A stretch of DNA of 64,000 bases from Bacteroidaceae bacterium (lineage in GTDB: Bacteria > Bacteroidota > Bacteroidia > Bacteroidales > Bacteroidaceae), in NCBI GenBank assembly GCA_024683455.1, contig JAIKYE010000036.1:1-64000 (forward strand), in the 5' to 3' direction. Under the pieces are notes generated by a model. That model searched no databases. It was not told where the DNA came from and saw only the letters and a program-made list of their open reading frames with translations. Positions 20,507 to 28,664 of the stretch are shown here, one piece after another (position 1 is the stretch's first letter; the number at the start of each line of letters is the position of its first letter). Both the position numbers and the translations under genes were made by a program.

Positions 20507-21828
20507 AAAAGAAAGACGACATAAAAGTTCAGGACAAAGCCTTGGAGCAAATTACAGACAAACGTTCCGAGGAAGTTGCCGACATCATAGACCGCATGCC
20601 TACAGGCTGGACCAGACTTGTGGTAGCCATCATCATGGTAATCGTTGTTACAATGGTGACATTAGGATGTATCATTAAATATCCCGATACTGTAACTGGT
20701 CAGATATCCATCACGGGAGAGGTTGCTCCTGTACGCTTGATCTCTTCCGCGTTAGGGCGTCTTCATTTGCTTGTAGAAAACAATACAGAGGTGAAGAAAG
20801 GGACTTGCTTAGGTTATATAGAATCTGGTGCAGTCTATGAGGATATACTCAGGCTGGATAGTCTTTGCAATGTGATGCCGGATTCTGATACCCAAATAGT
20901 TTTTCCTGACAATCTGGAGCTGGGAGTATTAAGCGCCTATTACAATGACTTCGTCTTATCTTATATTAAGTTTAACCAATTACGTGAGACCAAGGTGTAT
21001 GACAACATGAGAAGGACGCTGCGAAACCAGCAATTGTCAAACAGCCATGTTTCTGAGAATCTGAAAAGGGAGATTGATCTTAACAGCGAGGTGTTGGCAA
21101 ATATGCACAGGCAATACGCCTCGGACAGCATCCTGCATAAATTAGGAGCTATCAGCGATGAGGTTCTGTCACAGCAGTACAATAGTCTGCTTTCGTGTAA
21201 ACGCTCAGACATAGAACTCAAAAGTACAGAACTGATAAAACAGTCTGAGATAAAGTCCATCGACATCGAGTTGGCAAAGGTAGATGTAACAGTCAGAGAA
21301 GAAATGGTTTCTACGTACAATACGATGCTTGCCAAGTTCAATGTACTCGTTAACCAAATACGTCAGTGGAAGGAACAATACCTCTTTATTTCACCAATAA
21401 ACGGACTACTACAGTATCAGAGTTTCTGGAGAGACAATGTGTTTCTGAGCAGTACTACCGAGGTTTTCTCCATCTCCCCTGCCAAGAACAGGATGATAGG
21501 GGAGCTACTCATCCCCGCTAGCGGAGCCGGCAAGGTCAAGGTAGGGCAGGATGTCAACGTCAAACTGACAGATTATCCCTCTAATGAATATGGGTATATT
21601 CGTGGAAAGGTTGAGATGCTTTCCTCCCTGACTCATAATATGCAGACGCCAGAAGGAAATGTAAAAGCCTATCTCGTAACGGTTTCATTCCCAGACGGAA
21701 TAAAAACCAACTTCGGCAAACAACTCCGTCTAAACTTCGAGTCCGCTGGTACAGGTGAAATTATCACCGCAAAGCGTCGTTTGATACACCGTTTATTTGA
21801 TAACCTGAAAGCAAAGGAAACCAAATGA
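20503..21828 (+). CDS. HlyD-family periplasmic adaptor (membrane fusion protein)
   Basis: Single N-terminal TM; VTGQISITGEVAPVRLISSALGRL..LVENNTEVKKGTCLGYIE; ATGA overlap with upstream gene. Confidence 0.85.
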   Translation: MKKKDDIKVQDKALEQITDKRSEEVADIIDRMPTGWTRLVVAIIMVIVVTMVTLGCIIKYPDTVTGQISITGEVAPVRLISSALGRLHLLVENNTEVKKGTCLGYIESGAVYEDILRLDSLCNVMPDSDTQIVFPDNLELGVLSAYYNDFVLSYIKFNQLRETKVYDNMRRTLRNQQLSNSHVSENLKREIDLNSEVLANMHRQYASDSILHKLGAISDEVLSQQYNSLLSCKRSDIELKSTELIKQSEIKSIDIELAKVDVTVREEMVSTYNTMLAKFNVLVNQIRQWKEQYLFISPINGLLQYQSFWRDNVFLSSTTEVFSISPAKNRMIGELLIPASGAGKVKVGQDVNVKLTDYPSNEYGYIRGKVEMLSSLTHNMQTPEGNVKAYLVTVSFPDGIKTNFGKQLRLNFESAGTGEIITAKRRLIHRLFDNLKAKETK

Positions 21829-24017
21829 TACTACATAGATTCCCCACAGAATACCAGATGGATGCCAAGGACTGCGGTCCCGCATCGCTGAAGATGATTG
21901 CAAAATACTTTGGCCGATATTACTCCTTGCAGTATTTGCGAGACAAATGCGGCATTACTAAGGAAGGCGTCTCTCTACTTGGTATCAGCGCTGCTGCCGA
22001 GTCTATAGGGCTCCACACTGCCGCCTTCAAATGCACAATAGACGATGTGATAATGAAGGTTCCCTTCCCTGCTATCATATATTGGAACGAGAATCATTTT
22101 GTTGTAGTCTATCATGCCAACAAAAAACATATCTGGGTCTCAGACCCCTGCAAAGGTCACGTGAAATACACAAAGCGTGAATTTATGGAAGGCTGGTACC
22201 TCAAGAACGAAGACAAAGGTGTCCTGCTCGCTCTAGAGCCCACAGCAGACTTCAAGCTCTCCAAGCAGGAGAAGAGGCAGGAGAAGGACAGCATGATTAG
22301 CATGCTTCGCTACTTCATGCCCTATAAAAAGGAGTTCTCGCTCATATTCTTCGTGATGCTCGTAGCTACTCTCCTGCAGGGAATTCTGCCGTTTATCTCC
22401 AAATCTGTGATAGATATTGGTATCAGTACTTCTGATGTGAATTTCATCAACATGGTATTAGCAGGCAATATTTGCATTCTATTAAGCATCATGGTATTCA
22501 GTGTTGTCAGGGATTGGATTCTGATGCATATTACGGCACGTGTAAACATCGCATTGATATCTGACTACCTTATAAAACTGATGAAGCTGCCGGTAACCTT
22601 CTTCGAGAATAAACTGTTGGGCGACATTCTCCAGCGTGCAGCCGATCACGAGCGTATTCGTTCGTTCATCATGAACAATTCTTTGTCTTTAATATTCTCG
22701 ACGTTCACTTTCCTCCTGTTCTCCATAATATTGCTAGTATATAACCACGTTATCTTTTTCATTTTCTTAGGTGGTTCAATCTTGTATGTTACATGGGTGA
22801 TGCTATTCCTGAGCATCCGCAAGAAGCTGGACTGGCAATATTTTGAGCTGATATCCAAGAACCAGAGTTATTGGGTGGAAACGGTATCTGCCATCCAGGA
22901 CATCAAGATTTACAATTATGAGCGTGCGCGCCGTTGGAAGTGGGAGGAGATACAGGCACGGCTATATCATGTGAACAAACGAGTCCTGACGGTTACCAAC
23001 ATGCAGAATCTAGGAGCCCAGTTTATAGAGAGCATTAAGAACATGGCTATTACTTTCTATTGTGCTACCGCCGTTATAAATGGAGATATTACCTTTGGAG
23101 TGATGATTTCTACACAGTTTATTATAGGTATGCTGAACGGACCGCTCATTCAGTTCATTAACTTTGTGGTATCGGCTCAGTATGCCAAGATATCATTCCT
23201 GCGTATGAATGAAATCAGGCAGTTGGAGGATGAGGACGAACTGTTGTCCGTTGGCTCAACAACCATATTGCCAGAGAACAAGAGTCTGATACTGAAGAAT
23301 GTCATGTTCCAGTATGCGGCACACTTACCTTTGGTGCTTATGAGTATAAACCTGCGTATTCCAGAGAACAAGATCACGGCTATAGTGGGAAGCAGCGGCT
23401 GCGGAAAGTCAACTCTCTTGAAACTGCTTATCCGTCTTTATAAGCCAACGCATGGCACGGTAAGTATGGGGAGCATGAATGTTACGGCAATAAATCTCAG
23501 AAAATGGCGCGAGATGTGTGGTGTAGTAATGCAGGATGGCAAAATGTTCAGCGATACCATCAAGAATAACATTGTGCTTGGCGATGAGAGAGTGGACGAA
23601 GCTCAGCTAATAAAATGCTGTGAAATAGCACAAATAAAGGATGAAATAGACCATATGCCTCGTGGCTTTGATACCGTAATTGGCGAACAGGGACGCGGAC
23701 TTAGCGGAGGACAGAAACAACGTTTGCTTATTGCCCGAGCCCTATACAGAAACCCCCAATATCTATTCTTGGACGAAGCAACCAACGCCCTTGATACCGT
23801 CAACGAGCAGAAGATAGTAAAAGCTCTGAACTCCGCTTTTGAAAACAGAACGGTTGTTATCGTTGCCCATCGTCTAAGTACCATCCGTCATGCAGACCAA
23901 ATTGTTGTAATGAACAAAGGTCAGATTGTGGAAATAGGTAATCATGAGTTTTTAATGGGAATAAAAGGGTGTTATTACAACTTGGTCTCAAGTCAGAATG
24001 AAGAGTTAGTACACTAA
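21825..24017 (+). CDS. Peptidase-containing (C39) bacteriocin-type ABC exporter
   Basis: N-terminal C39 motif DAKDCGPASLKMIAKYFGRYYS and HFVVVYHANKKHIWVSDPCKG; TM domain; Walker A GSSGCGKST; signature GRGLSGGQKQR; Walker B LFLDEA. Confidence 0.95.
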   Translation: MILHRFPTEYQMDAKDCGPASLKMIAKYFGRYYSLQYLRDKCGITKEGVSLLGISAAAESIGLHTAAFKCTIDDVIMKVPFPAIIYWNENHFVVVYHANKKHIWVSDPCKGHVKYTKREFMEGWYLKNEDKGVLLALEPTADFKLSKQEKRQEKDSMISMLRYFMPYKKEFSLIFFVMLVATLLQGILPFISKSVIDIGISTSDVNFINMVLAGNICILLSIMVFSVVRDWILMHITARVNIALISDYLIKLMKLPVTFFENKLLGDILQRAADHERIRSFIMNNSLSLIFSTFTFLLFSIILLVYNHVIFFIFLGGSILYVTWVMLFLSIRKKLDWQYFELISKNQSYWVETVSAIQDIKIYNYERARRWKWEEIQARLYHVNKRVLTVTNMQNLGAQFIESIKNMAITFYCATAVINGDITFGVMISTQFIIGMLNGPLIQFINFVVSAQYAKISFLRMNEIRQLEDEDELLSVGSTTILPENKSLILKNVMFQYAAHLPLVLMSINLRIPENKITAIVGSSGCGKSTLLKLLIRLYKPTHGTVSMGSMNVTAINLRKWREMCGVVMQDGKMFSDTIKNNIVLGDERVDEAQLIKCCEIAQIKDEIDHMPRGFDTVIGEQGRGLSGGQKQRLLIARALYRNPQYLFLDEATNALDTVNEQKIVKALNSAFENRTVVIVAHRLSTIRHADQIVVMNKGQIVEIGNHEFLMGIKGCYYNLVSSQNEELVH

Positions 24018-24055
24018 TATTAATAGATATAGACAATTTTTAAAATTACAAAAAA

Positions 24056-24766
24056 ATGTCACAAAATATTTTGAATTTAACTACAGCCAAAGAAGAGCTA
24101 TCCTTTATATCCAGATACCTTATGCTAAATGGAAGTTTTACGCGTAATTTAGGACTGATGAACGGGAAGATGGGATTTGTGTTATTCTTTTATCACTATG
24201 CAAAATATTCCAAAAATAAACTTTATCGGAGATTCGCCAAGGAATTGTTGATGGAGATTTACAATGAAATCGACAATACATATCCCTGCAATTTCAGCGA
24301 CGGCTTGTGTGGAATAGCCTGGAGCATGACCTACCTTATCCGTAATGGATTTGTTTCTTCTGACGATGAACAAAACTTACTAAGCGACTTGGATGCAAAA
24401 ATCATGAAATGGAATATTCGACTGCTTTATGATACTAGCCTTGAGACTGGGATTCTTGGCTTAGGGCACTATATTCTTAGCCGATATAATCCTAAAGAAA
24501 GAAAGTTCTATTTACCCCTAGATTACCTGCAAAAATATTTCAAAGTTGCCCAGCAGAATAATCTCCATGAAATTAACCAAATCATGTTCGAAATAGAAAG
24601 TGGGCAACTTACTCATAAAGATTATTTCAACATTTTTTTTCTTTATGGCTCATTTAAAAGAAATATTGCGGGTTCAAAAAGTCAAGGAAGTGTCCTTGTC
24701 AATGGTGAAGCTGGCAGAGGGTTGAAAATTATGCTTGGAGGAGATATTGCCACAGAAAAACAATAA
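24056..24766 (+). CDS. Short LanC-like protein
   Basis: GLMNGKMGFVLFFYHYAKYSKNKLYRRFAKELL; FSDGLCGIAWSMTYLIRNGF; terminal NGEAGRGLKIML; resembles LanC-like repeat motifs but short (236 aa). Confidence 0.65.
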   Translation: MSQNILNLTTAKEELSFISRYLMLNGSFTRNLGLMNGKMGFVLFFYHYAKYSKNKLYRRFAKELLMEIYNEIDNTYPCNFSDGLCGIAWSMTYLIRNGFVSSDDEQNLLSDLDAKIMKWNIRLLYDTSLETGILGLGHYILSRYNPKERKFYLPLDYLQKYFKVAQQNNLHEINQIMFEIESGQLTHKDYFNIFFLYGSFKRNIAGSKSQGSVLVNGEAGRGLKIMLGGDIATEKQ

Positions 24767-24798
24767 AAAGGAAACAATAATTGATAGTATCGAAAATA

Positions 24799-26040
24799 AT
24801 GAAAAGGACAAAAGTATATATTTTCAACAGCCTCTGCCGCGGTTCGCTCTATGGTATAGGAACATATATACGTGAGCTTCAATCAACTCTGGATAAGGCC
24901 AAAATAGAATATGGCATTATATATATATATGGTACGGGAAAATTCGTTACCACCTCAGATGAGGCCGGCCACATAACAATAAACATACCAAAGGCGCAAT
25001 ATCTGAACAAAAATGGTTCCAAATACTATGCTCGTAACATCTCTTTTCTTCTGCGAGAATTCATTCAGGAGGAAAAGGATGTAGACCTTATATTTCATCT
25101 TAATTTCATGGGAGAACCCAACCTTGTTGCTGCTTTAAAAAAAGAATTTCCCAAAAGTAAAATTGTTCTCGTCGCACATTACACAAATTGGAGTTTCAAT
25201 CTTAAAGGAGATGAAGGTCAGTTAGGAAGAATCTTAAGAAAACCAGCAAAGTATAGAAGTGAACAAGAGCAGAACCTTTGTAAGGCATTCAAAGCAGACT
25301 TAAAAATGATAAGAAAAGTTGATCGTTTTATATGTGTTGCCCAACATACGCTCAGAACTTATCAGAAATATGGTACTATAGATACAGACAAATGTGTCGT
25401 CATTAACAATGCTTTGACAGACAGTTTTCACCACTTAGAAGATCAAGAAAAAAATGCCATCCGCGAAAAATATTACATAAGTTCCGAAGAGCAGGTCCTC
25501 CTTTATGCTGGAAGATTGGATCCAGACAAAGGTGTGGGGGCTTTGATTCAAGCATTTGGGATATTGAAAAAAAACTATCCTTGGCTTCATCTGTACCTCT
25601 TGGGAGAAGGCGACTATAATCATTGGCTGAGAATAGCTGAAGGGAATTGGTCGCAGATTACATTTACAGGAAAATTAGATAAGGAAAAAGTCCAGGACTT
25701 TTATGATATCGCAAATATAGGCGTTGTATGTTCGCTACATGAAGCATTCGGCTTGACCGCTGTAGAAATGATGATGAACCAATTGCCAATCGTAGTAAGT
25801 GACGCCGGTGGGCTAGATGAAATCGTTGAAGATGAAATTTCTGGACTCAAAGTACACGTTGAAAAAAGTGAAGATAAACGTAGTATAAGTCCTCAAAGTT
25901 TAGCATCACAAATTAGCCGTTTATTAGATGACATGTCACTCTCCCGGCGAATTGCCGAAGGTGCACGTAAAAGATTTCTTGAGAATTATGAGATTACAGA
26001 TTACTCTACCAAAATGGTAGAACTTTATCAAACAATATAA
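24799..26040 (+). CDS. Glycosyltransferase family 4-like protein
   Basis: GIGTYIRELQ; LLYAGRLDPDKGVGALIQAFGIL; VCSLHEAFGLTAVEMMMNQLPIVVSDAGGLDEIV; start set at internal ATG. Confidence 0.88.
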   Translation: MKRTKVYIFNSLCRGSLYGIGTYIRELQSTLDKAKIEYGIIYIYGTGKFVTTSDEAGHITINIPKAQYLNKNGSKYYARNISFLLREFIQEEKDVDLIFHLNFMGEPNLVAALKKEFPKSKIVLVAHYTNWSFNLKGDEGQLGRILRKPAKYRSEQEQNLCKAFKADLKMIRKVDRFICVAQHTLRTYQKYGTIDTDKCVVINNALTDSFHHLEDQEKNAIREKYYISSEEQVLLYAGRLDPDKGVGALIQAFGILKKNYPWLHLYLLGEGDYNHWLRIAEGNWSQITFTGKLDKEKVQDFYDIANIGVVCSLHEAFGLTAVEMMMNQLPIVVSDAGGLDEIVEDEISGLKVHVEKSEDKRSISPQSLASQISRLLDDMSLSRRIAEGARKRFLENYEITDYSTKMVELYQTI

Positions 26041-26052
26041 AACTACAAAAAA

Positions 26053-27063
26053 ATGAAAAAGCTAAGAAAAATGGAGCTGGCAAACAAGTGCAGTTTGCTG
26101 CAACTTACCAGTGAATTACCACTCTTGGATGTTTTAGACCAAGCTGTCATAATTGGCGGCGGAGACGGTTCGGTAACAAACCCATATTCAGAATCTGAAG
26201 CTGATAGCATGATTGATGCGGGTACATTTACTGGTGGATACGTGCAGGATGCGGATGGCACCGTTTGTTACTGGCTGGGAGTTGTTACCGTTCTTGGTAC
26301 AAGTAGTAATTATGATGACTATACACCAGGCGGATATTTTGATGATCCATTAGCTCCATATTTTATCTTACCCATAGGTGGTGTATATGGCTATGCGAGC
26401 CAATGGGGCAACCAAGATCAAGGTCAGAATTATTATGGCCAGGATAATTATGGTCAGGATAATTATGGCCAGGATAATTATGGCCAGGATAATTATGGCC
26501 AGGATAACTCTGGTCAGGGTAATTATGGCCAGGGTAATTATGGCCAGGGTAACTCTGATCAGGGTAATGTCGTCAATTTCGTGAATATGAACAATCCGGG
26601 AGGGTATGATAACGTGATGAATTCCTGGTTGAGCACATTGAATACAGGAGTTTCTACAGGTGCTGGCAACACTCGTCTCGGCACTAACTTTAAACTGTAT
26701 TTTGAAACAAAAACCGGAAGAGTTTTCTATGGCAATCAATATGTTGGGACAACATCTTTGCAAGGTTTGTCAAAAATCGTAGGTCGTACCTTGGGGCCAG
26801 CTAATTGTGCTGCTTCTGTGTATAACATTTGTAACACCTATCAAAATGAAGGAGGACATGCGGCAGCAGTGACGGCTGGTGAAGAAGCAGGATCTGCAGC
26901 CTTGTCAATATTGCTTGCAAAAGCTGGAGCAGCAGTTGGTTCCGTATGCGGTCCTGCGGGTACTCTTGTTGGCGGAATCCTGGGTGCCATTGGAGGCTCT
27001 TTGTTGGGCGAATATGGAGGTGGCTATCTTGTAGAGATTACACTTGATGGTCTTGATTATTAG
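26053..27063 (+). CDS. Putative GG-leader exported peptide/bacteriocin-like precursor with GQDNY repeats
   Basis: Leader-like MKKLRKMELANKCSLLQLTSELPLLDVLDQAVIIGG|GDGS; tandem GQDNY/GQGNY; C-terminal GAAVGSVCGPAGTLVGGILGAIGGSLLGEYGGG; adjacent to C39 ABC exporter. Confidence 0.75.
   Translation: MKKLRKMELANKCSLLQLTSELPLLDVLDQAVIIGGGDGSVTNPYSESEADSMIDAGTFTGGYVQDADGTVCYWLGVVTVLGTSSNYDDYTPGGYFDDPLAPYFILPIGGVYGYASQWGNQDQGQNYYGQDNYGQDNYGQDNYGQDNYGQDNSGQGNYGQGNYGQGNSDQGNVVNFVNMNNPGGYDNVMNSWLSTLNTGVSTGAGNTRLGTNFKLYFETKTGRVFYGNQYVGTTSLQGLSKIVGRTLGPANCAASVYNICNTYQNEGGHAAAVTAGEEAGSAALSILLAKAGAAVGSVCGPAGTLVGGILGAIGGSLLGEYGGGYLVEITLDGLDY
26422..26571 (+). repeat. 15-nt in-frame tandem repeat (ggycaggrtaattat; GQ[D/G]N[Y/S])
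   Basis: Ten consecutive 15-nt units read directly: GQNYY, 4x GQDNY, GQDNS, 2x GQGNY, GQGNS, DQGNV. Confidence 0.95.
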
Positions 27064-27460
27064 TGTCCCGTTTAAATGGGAACAAGTAAAATGTTAACAG
27101 AATAGCTCAGGAAAGAGCAATTAAGTTCATTGAAATCGTTGAATTTGGTTTTATCGAGCAGATTGTTCATATGAATTTTGTTCGCAAGTGATATACTGTG
27201 AATTACATAAGTTGAGCTATCCAATTTTATATCATGATGGGCAATAACAACGATGCAACTGGTTTTGATGGTGACTGCAACATGGACATAGACGGCATTC
27301 TTTGCAATAGTCAAGATCTTCCTAATCTTAAGATGACGTCTTTTGCCTTCTGAAGAATTGTATTGTTAATCTTTTTTTCTTGTTAATTATTAGCTTTAAG
27401 GGCTGAGAGATGCTAGGCATTGGTGAGAAAAGTGAATTAATATTCCTTTTCTCATCATGC
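27062..27460 (-). pseudogene. Degenerate IS4-family-like transposase C-terminal fragment
   Basis: Minus-strand conceptual translation with frameshift and stop: FLTNA*HLSALKLIINKKKRLTIQFFRRQKT(fs)HLKIRKILTIAKNAVYVHVAV...IVVIAHHDIKLDSSTYVIHSISLANKIHMNNLLDKTKFND, matching the RWQIELFFKWIKQHLKIKxFxGTxxNAVxxQ type motif recalled from IS4 transposases. Confidence 0.75.
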
Positions 27461-28087
27461 TTGCGAACAAGATAATTTAAGTGCTTACAGCTCTTACGAC
27501 CAACCAGCTAAGAGAAAACGTATTAAACTTGATTCATTGCAACCTACATAATTAGTTTACAAAGGCGCATACCTAAAACCGCTGGTTTTCAATAAGCTCA
27601 TAGAAGGCTGTAATTTGATTGTTTCAAAGACCGATTAGCCCAATCTAACAGAATAGCGATGATTTCCGATATACATCTATAATGAAGCAAGTTCGAAAAA
27701 AATCGCAATAAATAGTATGTCTGCTGTTTGGTGAACAGGCGCGACAAGACTGCAACATCGTTCTCCAACGCATCAAACTTTTTGTTTGAAACCACATATA
27801 AGAAATGGTGTAGAACGTCTTAAGATTGTGTTCTTTTCTGAGAGCATAAGACTGTAGTATACAAAGTCGCGTAATAGTTTCATGGTGAGCACAACCCCTT
27901 ACTTTGACAAGTTCAAATTTTGGTAGTAACGACTACTCTCCATGCTAAATGTGTATTTTGTAAGCATTGTAAAAAAAACTTGCAAAAAACGTATAAATAA
28001 AAGAAAACATTTCGTAGATTTGTCTTGCTGTACAACTAAAATTTATCGACAATATTAATATTCTATCAAATTTTACAATATAAAATC

Positions 28088-28630
28088 ATGTTGAGTTTTG
28101 TTGAATTTTGGAACAGAATTTACTATTCTATCTATAGTATTTATGTCTTCGTTGATAGGAATATTTGTGGGAAAGCTATAGAATTTCTTATTTGCAGGCC
28201 ATTATATAAGTTGGACTTTACGAAGAAAAGGTTGAAGAAATACGGGATGGACACCTATGAAAAATGGGTTGATATGATTAACGATACAACGGGTAATCCA
28301 TCTTCCCCGTTTTGTCTGTATTTCTGCAGCTCAGCAATGGCCTTAGTAACATTAGGCCCTATATTGCTTTGCGCCAATATTCTGGTAATCTTCTGTGGAG
28401 AACCTATACATTCCATCATAGTTGGACATTATGGGGCGTTTTTTGCTATATTGTGCTTTATAGAATTTCTGTTTTTATATTTTATTCTATGGAAAAATGA
28501 TTGTTACCTTAGATATTTTGCAGAATTCCAGAAAGAAGGTCGCAAAAAACGAATCATATGGGGTCTTGGGGTCTTATTTTACAGTATATGTATTACAATT
28601 GCATGGTTCAGAACTTTATTATTGACATAG
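28088..28630 (+). CDS. Small integral membrane protein, candidate immunity protein
   Basis: About three hydrophobic segments (MALVTLGPILLCANILVIFC; FFAILCFIEFLFLYFIL; IIWGLGVLFYSICITIAWF); position downstream of the putative bacteriocin. Confidence 0.55.
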   Translation: MLSFVEFWNRIYYSIYSIYVFVDRNICGKAIEFLICRPLYKLDFTKKRLKKYGMDTYEKWVDMINDTTGNPSSPFCLYFCSSAMALVTLGPILLCANILVIFCGEPIHSIIVGHYGAFFAILCFIEFLFLYFILWKNDCYLRYFAEFQKEGRKKRIIWGLGVLFYSICITIAWFRTLLLT

Positions 28631-28664
28631 TTGAATATTATGCCCGAATACGGCACTAAATGAT

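Noticed and set aside
24056-24766. Calling a full lanthipeptide biosynthetic cluster
   Set aside because: No LanB/LanM/LanKC dehydratase seen and the LanC-like protein lacks an evident zinc site; lanthionine chemistry is not supported
26422-26571. CRISPR-like array
   Set aside because: Directly abutting 15-nt units with no spacers, in frame within a CDS, and no cas genes nearby
26378-26763. Repetitive ORFs in other frames over the precursor (RIIMARIIMV on +; LAIIILAIIIL on -)
   Set aside because: By-products of the 15-nt repeat read in alternative frames; the GG-leader frame has start context, leader and exporter context
27598-27795. 65-aa minus-strand ORF as a separate gene or second transposase
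   Set aside because: No confident motif; lies in decayed sequence next to the IS4-like remnant, left unassigned
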